64,000 nt of DNA from contig JAAXGN010000016.1 in the NCBI GenBank assembly GCA_012267415.1, positions 1-64,000 on the forward strand, given 5' to 3'. The notes under the pieces were generated by a model that saw nothing but the letters and a program-made list of their open reading frames with translations, ran no database searches and had not been told where the DNA came from. Source of the stretch: Candidatus Poribacteria bacterium. Lineage in GTDB: Bacteria; Poribacteria; WGA-4E; WGA-3G. Within the stretch, counting starts at the first letter, position 1; each line of letters opens with the position of its first letter. The position numbers and the translations under genes were made by a program. Below are positions 26,196 through 34,925 of this stretch, piece after piece.

Positions 26196-27191
26196 GTGAA
26201 TACTACAGGAACACAATCAAACGGAAAGGGAAAAATGCATGTTGGTGTTCAAGGAATTGGAACATCTACGAAAGAATTGGAATTCCTCGTCCGACACGGT
26301 GTGACGCACATGGATGCATCTGTCAAAAACACCGAACCCGATACTTTGATACGACATAAAGAGGATGCAGCAGATGCGGGAGTAAGTCTTGAAATGATCC
26401 ATATTGGACTTTCCAGAAACATTACGCTCGCCAATGACCCGCAACGTGACCAAGATATTGACAAAGTGTGCCAAACAATTGAGAATGCTGGAAAGGCTGG
26501 TCTGCGAGGATTGAACTATAACTTTTGCATCCTGAACCATCAGCGAACCGGTAGAACACCCGGTCGTGGTGGGTCTACCTATAGCACTTTTGACCTTTCC
26601 AAATATGACAACGATACACTATCAGATGCAGGACAGGTCAGTCGGGATGAAGCGTTTGACAGGATAGCTTATTTCATTGAACGGGTTATACCTGTTGCAG
26701 AAGAAAGTAAGGTACAGTTAGCGTGCCATCTCAATGACCCACCAGCACCCATCTTGAAAGGTGTTGAACGGTGGAATTATCCCGTTTTTGAGGGACTGAA
26801 ACGATTTATAGAAATATCAGATAGTCCATATCACGGCTTTAATTTCTGCTGTGGTACAGCTTCTGAAGGTTTAGAAGACCCTGGAACGGAGCTCTACGAT
26901 ATTATTCGCTACTTCGGTCAGAAAAAGAGGATATTCAACGTCCATTTTCGGAACATCCGAGGGGGATTGCACAATTTTCAAGAAGTTTGGCCCGATGAAG
27001 GGGATGTGGATATGCACAAAGTCATGCAAACACTACATGATGTGGAATATCCATACATGGTCATGCCAGATCACGCACCTTCACACCCAGATGACACACC
27101 ACCGTCTGGTGTTTCAGGACGCGTACGGCAGGCTTGGGCATTTCAATTTGGATATATCATTGCCCTAATACAAGCTGTGAATTCGGAATAG
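26196..27191 (+). CDS. uxuA: Mannonate dehydratase (UxuA)-like
   Basis: The 331-residue protein matches the mannonate dehydratase fold and its signature pieces: VQLACHLNDPPAP near 183, FNFCCGTASEGLEDPG near 222, HFRNIRGG near 252, DEGDVDMHKVM near 270 and VMPDHAPSHP near 290, which hold the Mn2+ ligands. UxuA converts D-mannonate to 2-keto-3-deoxygluconate in hexuronate breakdown. The GTG start has AAGGAG at about 14 bases upstream. It has a promoter-like sequence about 50 bases ahead and no adjoining hexuronate genes. Length is slightly shorter than E. coli UxuA, so a related sugar acid dehydratase is possible. Confidence 0.82.
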   Translation: MNTTGTQSNGKGKMHVGVQGIGTSTKELEFLVRHGVTHMDASVKNTEPDTLIRHKEDAADAGVSLEMIHIGLSRNITLANDPQRDQDIDKVCQTIENAGKAGLRGLNYNFCILNHQRTGRTPGRGGSTYSTFDLSKYDNDTLSDAGQVSRDEAFDRIAYFIERVIPVAEESKVQLACHLNDPPAPILKGVERWNYPVFEGLKRFIEISDSPYHGFNFCCGTASEGLEDPGTELYDIIRYFGQKKRIFNVHFRNIRGGLHNFQEVWPDEGDVDMHKVMQTLHDVEYPYMVMPDHAPSHPDDTPPSGVSGRVRQAWAFQFGYIIALIQAVNSE

Positions 27192-27247
27192 TCCGCTGTT
27201 CAATCAACTGGAATCTCCTAACACTAATTGTCCACTGCTATGCAACT

Positions 27248-27436
27248 GGGTGTGTAAAGTTTTGGTTATAAACCGCAAAAATACTTTATAGGCGGTGAAT
27301 GCCTTTGGGCGAATGCGCGCATGGCATTCGCCATGATTCATACCGTTGATTTGAACTCCGATTCCCGACAGGTCGCGATTCGGAGATCGCTCCTACCAGT
27401 TCTATCTGCATCTTTCTACAAGAATTTTACACACCC
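27248..27436. repeat. Inverted-repeat element (GGGTGTGTAAA ends)
   Basis: A 189-bp stretch bounded by GGGTGTGTAAAGTTTTGG and, inverted, GGGTGTGTAAAATTCTTG. Inside are the hairpin GGCGAATGC / GCATTCGCC and the pair TCCGATTCCCGAC / GTCGCGATTCGGA, the latter resembling the cores of family 2 elements. It fills most of the 363-base gap between the mannonate dehydratase and the second sulfatase. No coding sequence is seen. Confidence 0.55.
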
Positions 27437-27566
27437 TACACTTTACGTTGATACAGAATGCCAGATGTGATAGTATTAACTGAGGGTTGTGCATAAATAA
27501 TGCAGCTTCATAGGCGGATTGACCACACAACCTATAATCAAGAATATAACATAAATGGAGATAATT

Positions 27567-28859
27567 GTGGCACAAACACCGAACATTGTACTTATTCTCG
27601 CTGACGATCACGGCTATGGCGATATTTCCGCACACAACGGTCCCGCAATACAAACACCAAACATTGATAGAATCGCCTCAGAAGGCACACGATTTACACA
27701 ATTCTACGCCAATTCCTCTGTCTGTTCCCCAAGCCGCGCATCTCTTATGACTGGACGGTACCCTGACAGAGTCGGTGTTCCCGGTGTCATTCGCACCCAT
27801 GCACAGAACAACTGGGGATATTTCCACCAAGATGCTATAACCCTACCTTCAATGCTAAAGCAGAAAGATTATCGCACATCACTCATCGGCAAATGGCATT
27901 TGGGACTTGAGGATGAAAACCATCCCTGCAAACGAGGTTTTGACCACTTTCACGGCTTCCTCGGCGATATGATGGACGACTATTACACACATCTGCGACA
28001 TCAAAATAACTATATGCGACACGGGTTTGAAACGATTGATCCGAGGGGACACGCGACGGACCTCTTCACAGATTGGAGCGTGGATTTTATTCGAACACAT
28101 GCACACACATCTCATCCTTTCTTCCTCTATCTTGCCTACAACGCACCGCATACACCGATTCAACCCCCTGAAGACTGGATTGCACGCGTAATAGAACGAG
28201 AACCGGATATTTCTCCGCAACGTGCGAAATACATTGCACTCGTTGAGCACATGGACCACGGTATAGGACGCGTACTGGATACACTCACAGAAACTGATCA
28301 ACTCTCTAACACGCTCGTGATTTATACATCTGATAACGGCGGTGCAATGCAAGTCGGCGCAAATAACGGTCCACTACGCGGGCAAAAAGGTGAGATGTAC
28401 GAAGGTGGGATACGCGTGCCTACTTGTGCTATGTGGAAAGATCACATCCCCCAAGGACATGTTACGGATCAGGTCGCAATGCTGATGGACATTTACCCGA
28501 CTTTATGCGATATTGCTGATATACCTATCAATCACAAAATTGAGGGACGATCAATTTGGAATACGTTGCAAGGTGAGAAGCAAGATTTTTCCGACCGACT
28601 TATCTATTGGCTTCGTAGAGAAGGAGGACAACAGTGGATCGGAGAATGCCAACACGCTGTCCGTCGTGGCGATATAAAACTATTGCACAACAGACCTTTT
28701 CAACCCTTGGAACTCTATGATCTTTCCAGCGACCCGTTAGAAACAACTGATAATTCACAGACGGACAATAAACGCTATAAGGAGATGAGCCGTTTATTGC
28801 AGGAAGAGATACAACAGGCGGGTAGTGTGCCGTGGCAAAAAGGAAATACAGATGGGTAA
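27567..28859 (+). CDS. Type I sulfatase
   Basis: The 430-residue protein carries CSPSR at residues 53-57 (Cys53 is the formylglycine precursor), preceded by IVLILADDHGYGDIS with the metal-binding Asp pair. IYTSDNGGAMQ near 252 is the second metal region. GTG at 27567 is favoured over the in-frame ATG at 27555 because GGAG sits seven bases ahead; the difference is four residues. No signal peptide is visible. It hydrolyses a sulfate ester, substrate unknown. The Hsp70-like gene begins inside its last eight bases, so they are translated from one message, which is a notable pairing of a sulfatase with a chaperone. Confidence 0.9.
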   Translation: MAQTPNIVLILADDHGYGDISAHNGPAIQTPNIDRIASEGTRFTQFYANSSVCSPSRASLMTGRYPDRVGVPGVIRTHAQNNWGYFHQDAITLPSMLKQKDYRTSLIGKWHLGLEDENHPCKRGFDHFHGFLGDMMDDYYTHLRHQNNYMRHGFETIDPRGHATDLFTDWSVDFIRTHAHTSHPFFLYLAYNAPHTPIQPPEDWIARVIEREPDISPQRAKYIALVEHMDHGIGRVLDTLTETDQLSNTLVIYTSDNGGAMQVGANNGPLRGQKGEMYEGGIRVPTCAMWKDHIPQGHVTDQVAMLMDIYPTLCDIADIPINHKIEGRSIWNTLQGEKQDFSDRLIYWLRREGGQQWIGECQHAVRRGDIKLLHNRPFQPLELYDLSSDPLETTDNSQTDNKRYKEMSRLLQEEIQQAGSVPWQKGNTDG

Positions 28860-30447
28860 AGTTATCGGAATTGATTTTGGTACAACATACTCAGTTGTAG
28901 CGCATGTCAATGAGCACGGTCAACCTGAGATTATCCCCAATTTAGAAAGTGATCGCATCACCCCATCGGTCATTCTGTTTGAGGACAACCTTGTGACTGT
29001 CGGGAAAATTGCCAAGCAGAGTGCAAGGGCGGTCCCTGAACAAATTGTAGAATTTGTCAAACGTGAGATGGGTAAATCTAAAGTAGAGTTCTTTCGCTCA
29101 TTCAATCAAAAGGACTATTCCCCTGAGGAACTGTCCGCCCTTGTCTTGAGGAAACTCAAACAGGATGCTGAAACCTATCTGAATGAAGAGGTTACTGATG
29201 CGGTTATCACTGTTCCTGCTTATTTTCACGATGCTGAACGTGAAGCCACACGGAACGCAGGTAAAATCGCTGGACTGAATGTGCTACAAGTCCTGAATGA
29301 ACCGACTGCAGCAGCACTCGCTTACGGTATAGACCAGTTAGGTAGCAACCAGAATGTGTTCGTTTTTGACCTCGGTGGTGGAACATTTGATGTGACGATA
29401 ATGCGAGTGTCAGATACTGAGATACAGATGCTCGCAACGAACGGGGACCATAGACTCGGTGGTAAAGATTGGGACGATAAAATCATCACACACGTTGCTG
29501 AGTTGTTTGAAATTGAACACGGAGAAAATCCTTTAGAAGACCTACACACATATCAAGACCTGCAATTGGATGCGATCGGCGCAAAAGAATCTTTGTCATT
29601 GCGACAGAGGGCGTTAATCGTTTGCGGATACAATGGAAAGACAACTCGCGTGGAACTGGAGCGTGGGAAATTTGAGGAACTCACAACCGACCTTCTTGAA
29701 AGATGTCGCACTCTATGTGAAGTTGTCCTATCGGAAGCAGAAATGACATGGGAAGACATTGACAAGATACTACTGGTCGGTGGTTCTACGCGTATGCCTA
29801 TGGTGCAAAATATGATCGCTGCAATTAGTGGAAAGGAGATAAATCCCCATGAAGTCAATCCTGATGAGGTAGTGGCGATAGGTGCAGCAATTCAGGGTAC
29901 ACTCCGACAAATATCTGACAGTAGCACCGACACAGAAGATATGCCTGACGCAGTCATTGAACGGTTCATTGGACCAGACGGTGCACCGAAGGTGACCGTC
30001 ACGGATGGGGCAACACACAACCTCGGACTCGTCGTACTGAACGCACTACGCGAGTATATCATACACGTTATGATCCCAAAAATGACACCTGTCCCGTGCG
30101 AAATATCAGATAGATTCCTAACAGTAGACCACAATCAACCATCCGTACTGATTGAGGTCGTGCAAGGACTTGAACAGGACCAACCAAGAGACGAAATTGA
30201 GTTTTTTGAGGAATACAAACTGGGTGAATGTACTTTGGAACTTCCACCCGGTCTGCCGCAAGGTTCTCCAATTGAGGTGAACTATAGCTACAACATAGAC
30301 CAGAATCTTGAGGTGACAGCAAAATCACTCAACGACGATTCGCCTACTGCTGTATACGATATTTTCTCAATCATTGACAGACCGACTCTCAATGAAGAAG
30401 AGGTTGCGCAAGCGCAAACCGATCTACGAGACCTTGTCGTTGAATAG
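28852..30447 (+). CDS. Hsp70 (DnaK)-like chaperone lacking the C-terminal lid
   Basis: The 531-residue protein has a full Hsp70 nucleotide-binding domain: IGIDFGTTYSVVAHV at the front, VPAYFHDAEREATRNAG near 127, LNEPTAAALAYG near 157, FVFDLGGGTFDVTIM near 180 and ILLVGGSTRMPMVQ near 315. About 130 residues of a substrate-binding beta domain follow (from about 390, with ATHNLGLVV), but the alpha-helical lid and the usual C-terminal tail are missing; DnaK is about 100 residues longer. ATG at 28852 overlaps the sulfatase gene end. Three J-like/SUMF1 genes follow downstream. It should bind ATP; its partner is likely the J-like modules next door, which is inference. Confidence 0.9.
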   Translation: MGKVIGIDFGTTYSVVAHVNEHGQPEIIPNLESDRITPSVILFEDNLVTVGKIAKQSARAVPEQIVEFVKREMGKSKVEFFRSFNQKDYSPEELSALVLRKLKQDAETYLNEEVTDAVITVPAYFHDAEREATRNAGKIAGLNVLQVLNEPTAAALAYGIDQLGSNQNVFVFDLGGGTFDVTIMRVSDTEIQMLATNGDHRLGGKDWDDKIITHVAELFEIEHGENPLEDLHTYQDLQLDAIGAKESLSLRQRALIVCGYNGKTTRVELERGKFEELTTDLLERCRTLCEVVLSEAEMTWEDIDKILLVGGSTRMPMVQNMIAAISGKEINPHEVNPDEVVAIGAAIQGTLRQISDSSTDTEDMPDAVIERFIGPDGAPKVTVTDGATHNLGLVVLNALREYIIHVMIPKMTPVPCEISDRFLTVDHNQPSVLIEVVQGLEQDQPRDEIEFFEEYKLGECTLELPPGLPQGSPIEVNYSYNIDQNLEVTAKSLNDDSPTAVYDIFSIIDRPTLNEEEVAQAQTDLRDLVVE

Positions 30448-30483
30448 TGTTTGTTGGATTTATCAATACAATAGGAACAATAC

Positions 30484-30588
30484 ATGTCCAGACGTGAAGA
30501 ATTCATTACATTTATCAATACCCTTAAGGCTGCCTCTCCAACGATTACCGATGAACAAAGAAGCGGACAAACGCATGTCAAAACGTGA
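30484..30588 (+). pseudogene. Truncated remnant of a J-like/SUMF1 family N-terminus
   Basis: An open frame of 34 codons (MSRREEFITFINTL, then AASPTITDEQRSG) reproduces the first 27 residues of the family member that starts next to it (MSKRDDFITIITAF, then AASATISDEQRKG) and then diverges to a stop (tail QTHVKT). It overlaps the start of that gene by 14 bases. It looks like the stump of a fourth tandem copy lost by deletion. It may be translated but is unlikely to function. Confidence 0.6.
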
Positions 30589-31912
30589 CGATTTCATTAC
30601 TATTATCACAGCATTCAGAGCAGCGTCTGCAACAATTTCAGATGAACAACGTAAAGGTCTGCTCCGTCAAGCAGTACACAACTACGGTCTCTCTGTTGAG
30701 GAAGCCACAGAAATCTTACAGTTTTTAGGATTAGTAGTTGGCAGAGAGATAGACTATTTTGATGTGTTAGGTATCTCTGTTGATGATATACACGGCTTAG
30801 ATGAAACCACAATCGTGAGTCGTGTTGAGACAGCACACAAGAAACTTTACCGAGAATCTTTGAACGCTGGCGGTCGACCACGTCCAGATGGTCGAACTGA
30901 AAACGAATGGCGAACACTTCTGAACCAAGCCAGAGATACACTCATAGATGTAGAAAAACGAAACACACATATCGCATCGTTTGAGAAGGATATACCATTT
31001 AACACGGAAACTCTTTCAAGAGAAGTATCAACAACACCAGAACAGATACCTTCACGCCATACTGAATCTGTTTCTGATGAAGAACTCTCTCCCACAGAAC
31101 CAACCACGAACCTCCCTTTAGAAAAGGATGGTATGGTACTCATTCCTGCCGGCAATTTTCAGATGGGTAGTGAAGAGTTTATAGCGTATAACAACGAAGA
31201 TCCGATACATACTGTATATCTTGATGCCTTTTATATTGACAAATACCCGGTGACAAATGAAGAATATAAGGAATTTATTGATGCAAATCCACGATGGCAT
31301 AAACCTCAAAAGTGGTACGAGCGCAGTAGACTAAGTGAAGCTATTCTTAAACAATATCACGATGGAGACTACTTGCACGATTGGAAATGGGAAGACTATC
31401 CACACAGGAAGGTAGATCATCCAGTTACTTGGGTTAGTTGGTATGCAGCCATGGCGTATGCACAATGGAAAGGTAAGCGATTGCCGACTGAAGCTGAATG
31501 GGAGAAAGCTGCCCGTGGCGGATTAGCGGGAAAAAAGTATCCGTGGGGAGATTCTTTAGATATGGAATTTTTTGATAAAGTTCTAAATCTCAATAAGACA
31601 ACACCCGTAGGTTCATATCCAGCAAATGACTACGGATTGTATGATGTCATAGGTAATGTGTTTGAGTGGTGTCTTGATAGGTGGGATCAAGATTTCTATA
31701 AGAATTCACCACAGCAGAATCCTCTTTCAGATGGCAATATTTCCGATTTAATCAACAATTATAAAAACATTAAGGAAACCCGTGTGCTAAGAGGAGGTTC
31801 TTGGCCCAAAAATGAACGGGTTGCAGCGCGTTTTAGCAGTCCGCCTCAGTATACATCCTTCAACATTGGGTTTCGCTGTGTTAAACCTGCCTCAACAAAC
31901 GATGCTGTGTAA
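30575..31912 (+). CDS. J-domain-like plus SUMF1-domain protein, copy 1
   Basis: The 445-residue protein has three parts. Residues about 1-58 are helical (AASATISDEQRKGLLRQ, GLSVEEATEILQ). Residues about 60-136 resemble a J domain: YFDVLGIS, a long helix TIVSRVETAHKKLYRESL, a loop NAGGRPRPDG and a helix LLNQARDTLIDVEKR, but the HPD site reads RES. After a linker the SUMF1 (FGE-sulfatase) fold spans about 187-440, with MVLIPAGNFQMGSE, KRLPTEAEWEKAARGG, YPWGD, GNVFEWC and RVLRGGSW. No Cys is found after RVLRGGSW until GFRCV, so the FGE cysteine pair is absent. It follows the Hsp70 gene. ATG at 30554 is an alternative start. Confidence 0.85.
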   Translation: MSKRDDFITIITAFRAASATISDEQRKGLLRQAVHNYGLSVEEATEILQFLGLVVGREIDYFDVLGISVDDIHGLDETTIVSRVETAHKKLYRESLNAGGRPRPDGRTENEWRTLLNQARDTLIDVEKRNTHIASFEKDIPFNTETLSREVSTTPEQIPSRHTESVSDEELSPTEPTTNLPLEKDGMVLIPAGNFQMGSEEFIAYNNEDPIHTVYLDAFYIDKYPVTNEEYKEFIDANPRWHKPQKWYERSRLSEAILKQYHDGDYLHDWKWEDYPHRKVDHPVTWVSWYAAMAYAQWKGKRLPTEAEWEKAARGGLAGKKYPWGDSLDMEFFDKVLNLNKTTPVGSYPANDYGLYDVIGNVFEWCLDRWDQDFYKNSPQQNPLSDGNISDLINNYKNIKETRVLRGGSWPKNERVAARFSSPPQYTSFNIGFRCVKPASTNDAV

Positions 31913-31921
31913 TATAGAATA

Positions 31922-32041
31922 TAGTATAGTTAATAATTAATGGAGACATTTCACCCCGTACACGATGACGAAGACCAACCAACGTAGGGGCGAGGTCCCC
32001 TCGCCCGTTGTGAAGTGTTACATTAATTCTGAAGTTCACTA
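31922..32041. repeat. MITE-like element, family 2, copy c
   Basis: A 120-bp element with ends TAGTATAGTTAATAATTAATG and, inverted, TAGTGAACTTCAGAATTAATG (21 bases each), and a GC-rich core GTAGGGGCGAGGTCCCCTCG. It nearly matches the element at 37862-37971 in ends and core. It fills the gap between copies 1 and 2 of the J-like/SUMF1 genes. Confidence 0.7.
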
Positions 32042-32063
32042 TAAAATGTAAGTTTGCCTAACC

Positions 32064-33425
32064 ATGAGAAGAAGATTATCGCAACCTCAACACCATGAAT
32101 ATTTTGCCCTCATCAATGCGTTTAAAGCAGTTTCACCAACTATCTCTGAGGAACAACGTAAAGGGCTCCTCCGAAGAGGTATAGAAGAATACGGGATATC
32201 TGTTGATGAAGCTGTTGAAATACTTGACACATCAGGGTTAGTCATCGGAGAACAACTCAATTACTTTGAAATATTGGGTCTGTCAATTTCAGACATTGAA
32301 AATCAGAGCGAGGATGAAATCGCGCATAAGGTCAACGATGCACATAAAGAACGCTATCGCGCATCATTGAATGCGGGAGGCCGTCCTCGTCCTGATGGTA
32401 AAACAGAGGAACAGTGGCGAACACTACTAAACCAAGCACACGAAGTCTTGATTGATCCGAAGAGAAGAGATGAACATATTGCAATTCTTCAATACGAAGT
32501 CGCAGAACAGTATTCAGATGTTGACGAAACACCTTTACAAGAATTATCCGACGATGACAAAACTATTGATGAAATATCAGATGTTGATAGGACATCGCTT
32601 CAGCAAACAACACATCAGACTGTTCCACTTGATATAGATGTACCTCATGACATGGTTTACATCCCTGCTGGTGAATTTCTAATGGGAAGTGATGAAAAGG
32701 AAGCAAAGAAATCTGAAAAACCTGTGCATAGTGTCTACACAGATGCATGCTTTATGGATAAATACTTGGTAACAAATGCACAATTTAAGGATTTCATTGA
32801 TGCAAATCCACAATGGCGTAAACCGCAGCCGTCGAAAGATCATATAGATGAAATATATCATGATGGTGCTTACTTGGAACATTGGCATGAGAACAATTTT
32901 CCAAGAGGAAAAGAAAATCATTCGGTCACAAAAGTGAGTTGGTATGCAGCAACGGCGTATGCACAGTGGGTTGGCAAACGTTTACCGACAGAAGCAGAAT
33001 GGGAGAAAGCTGCACGGGGTGGGTTGGAAGGCATGAAATATCCGTGGGGAGACACAATTGATACGACAAAGGCTAACTACCTATTTCATATCGGTAGTAC
33101 CACCCCAGTTGGTCATTATCCTCCAAATAGATACGGACTATATGACATGTGTGGAAATGTTTGGGAATGGTGTCTTGATGCGTATCAAGCGAGATTCTAT
33201 GTGAAGTCACCATCACATAATCCATTTTCTGATAATATTAGTATGGAAAACGTAATCTATTATTTCAGAGAAATCAATACGCCTCGTGTATTACGTGGTG
33301 GTGCGTGGGGGGTTGATCCTAACGGTGTGAGAGTCGCATCTCGGCTAAAAGGGCAGCCAGAATACACGATTCAGACCTTCGGTTTTCGTTGCGTATTGGA
33401 TATTGATAAGCGTAATATAGACTAG
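32064..33425 (+). CDS. J-domain-like plus SUMF1-domain protein, copy 2
   Basis: The 453-residue protein repeats the architecture of copy 1. The N-terminal helical part ends at DTSGLVIGEQLNYFE; the J-like region is about 67-138 with HKERYRASLNAGGRPRPDG and LNQAHEVLIDPKRRDEHI, RAS taking the HPD position. The SUMF1 domain spans about 197-450 (MVYIPAGEFLMGSD, RLPTEAEWEKAARGG, GNVWEWC, RVLRGGAW). The stretch after RVLRGGAW has no Cys before GFRCV. Its first 150 residues and much of its DNA match copy 3 almost exactly, so duplication was recent. No clear ribosome-binding site precedes the ATG. Function unknown; likely a partner of the Hsp70. Confidence 0.85.
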   Translation: MRRRLSQPQHHEYFALINAFKAVSPTISEEQRKGLLRRGIEEYGISVDEAVEILDTSGLVIGEQLNYFEILGLSISDIENQSEDEIAHKVNDAHKERYRASLNAGGRPRPDGKTEEQWRTLLNQAHEVLIDPKRRDEHIAILQYEVAEQYSDVDETPLQELSDDDKTIDEISDVDRTSLQQTTHQTVPLDIDVPHDMVYIPAGEFLMGSDEKEAKKSEKPVHSVYTDACFMDKYLVTNAQFKDFIDANPQWRKPQPSKDHIDEIYHDGAYLEHWHENNFPRGKENHSVTKVSWYAATAYAQWVGKRLPTEAEWEKAARGGLEGMKYPWGDTIDTTKANYLFHIGSTTPVGHYPPNRYGLYDMCGNVWEWCLDAYQARFYVKSPSHNPFSDNISMENVIYYFREINTPRVLRGGAWGVDPNGVRVASRLKGQPEYTIQTFGFRCVLDIDKRNID

Positions 33426-33437
33426 GATAGAGCTGAT

Positions 33438-34703
33438 ATGAATAAACACGATGCGTATAAAACCCTAATTCTGGAATTTAAAGCAGTATCTCCATCCATC
33501 ACCGAGGCGCAACGCAAAGGACTCCTCCGAAGAGGCATAGAAGAACACGGACTCTCTGTTGAAGAAGCTATTGAAATACTTGACACATCAGGGTTAGTCA
33601 TCGGAGAACAGCTCAATTACTTTGAAGTGTTAGGTCTGTCAATTTCAGACATTGAAAATCAGAGCGAGGATGAAATCGCACATCACGTCAACGATGCACA
33701 CAAAGAACGTTATCGCGCATCATTGAATGCCGGAGGTCGTCCCCGTCCTGATGGTAAAACAGAGGAACAGTGGCGAATACTTCTAAACCAAGCACACGAA
33801 GTCTTGCTTGATCCGAAGAGAAGAGATGAACATATTGCGGTTTTTCAGTATGAAGTCGCAGAACAGTATTCCGATATTGATAGGACATCACTTGAGCAAA
33901 CAACACATCAGGCTGTTTCACATGACATAGATGTGCCTACTGACATGGTTTACATCCCCGCTGGTGAATTTCTAATGGGAAGTGATGAAAAGGAAGCAAA
34001 AAACTCCGAAAAACCTGTGCATAGTGTCTACACAGATGCATGCTTTATGGACAAATACTTGGTAACAAATGCACAATTCAAGGATTTCATTGATGCTAAC
34101 CCAAAGTGGCAAGTTCCGTTGTGGTTAGGAAATTCATTTTTTCCGAAATATCGTGATGGGGACTATTTGAAAGACTGGTATAAAGGCAACTATCCAACGG
34201 GGAAAGCCAACCATCCAGTAAATTGGGTGAGTTGGTATGCTGCAATGGCTTATGCGCAATGGGTGGGTAAACGTCTACCAACAGAGGCGGAATGGGAGAA
34301 AGCTGCGCGCGGTGATATGACAAGACAAAAATATCCCTGGGGTAATACGATTCATGTGAGCAGCGCAAACTACGATACACATGTAGGTGAAACAACACCT
34401 ATAGATACGTATCCGCCAAACAAATACGGTTTATACGATATGGTGGGAAACCTCAGTGAATGGTGTCTTGATGAATGGGATAGCGAATTCCATGAGTCTT
34501 CACAAAACCATAATCCTGTTTCAGGTGGTAGTATCAGTGACATCATAGAAAATCTGAGAAAAACAAGAAATCCACGGGTGATACGGGGTGGTTCATGGTA
34601 TTCATCAGCGCATGAAGCATGCGTTTCATCGCGAGGCAGATCAGCCCCTTGGAAAACAGCCAGTACCACAGGATTTCGCTGTGTGAAACCTATTGAATCT
34701 TAA
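33438..34703 (+). CDS. J-domain-like plus SUMF1-domain protein, copy 3
   Basis: The 421-residue protein has the same three parts as copy 2, with a shorter linker (J-like about 60-135, SUMF1 from about 169). Its N-terminal half is almost identical to copy 2 in DNA and protein; its C-terminal half diverges, including the lectin-like end RVIRGGSWYSSAHEAC. One Cys follows RVIRGGSW here, so only one of the two FGE active-site cysteines could be present. It starts 12 bases after copy 2 ends and is probably co-transcribed. The sequence pattern, conserved front and variable end, suggests a common partner and differing ligands. Confidence 0.85.
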   Translation: MNKHDAYKTLILEFKAVSPSITEAQRKGLLRRGIEEHGLSVEEAIEILDTSGLVIGEQLNYFEVLGLSISDIENQSEDEIAHHVNDAHKERYRASLNAGGRPRPDGKTEEQWRILLNQAHEVLLDPKRRDEHIAVFQYEVAEQYSDIDRTSLEQTTHQAVSHDIDVPTDMVYIPAGEFLMGSDEKEAKNSEKPVHSVYTDACFMDKYLVTNAQFKDFIDANPKWQVPLWLGNSFFPKYRDGDYLKDWYKGNYPTGKANHPVNWVSWYAAMAYAQWVGKRLPTEAEWEKAARGDMTRQKYPWGNTIHVSSANYDTHVGETTPIDTYPPNKYGLYDMVGNLSEWCLDEWDSEFHESSQNHNPVSGGSISDIIENLRKTRNPRVIRGGSWYSSAHEACVSSRGRSAPWKTASTTGFRCVKPIES

Positions 34704-34780
34704 CACTTCATTTTAGATATAATTTTCATAAGTCCAATTTAGAAAGAGAATAATGCATTCTAATCCGCATCAAGTTACAC

Positions 34781-34808
34781 TTGACAAAAGTCAGGAAACA
34801 ACTATAAT
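34781..34808 (+). promoter_or_regulatory. Consensus sigma-70 promoter upstream of the Gfo/Idh/MocA gene
   Basis: TTGACA (34781-34786) and TATAAT (34803-34808) are perfect consensus boxes with a 16-base spacer. They lie about 118 bases before the ATG at 34926. A 62-codon open frame crosses this region but is not supported by codon pattern or homology. Confidence 0.6.
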
Positions 34809-34925
34809 AGAGATAGACTATACCATCTATCAATCCTTAAAATTCAACGACATAGATGGAGAGAACGAAGTCGTTATAGGTTTATGTCTATTGCAAAATT
34901 TTGAACCAGACCAAGGAGCATTACA

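Noticed and set aside
27555..27750. Alternative frame over the sulfatase start
   Set aside because: Shadow frame of a clear sulfatase with conserved motif.
30575..34703. Formylglycine-generating enzymes for the two sulfatases
   Set aside because: Active-site cysteine pair is missing; domain kept for another role.
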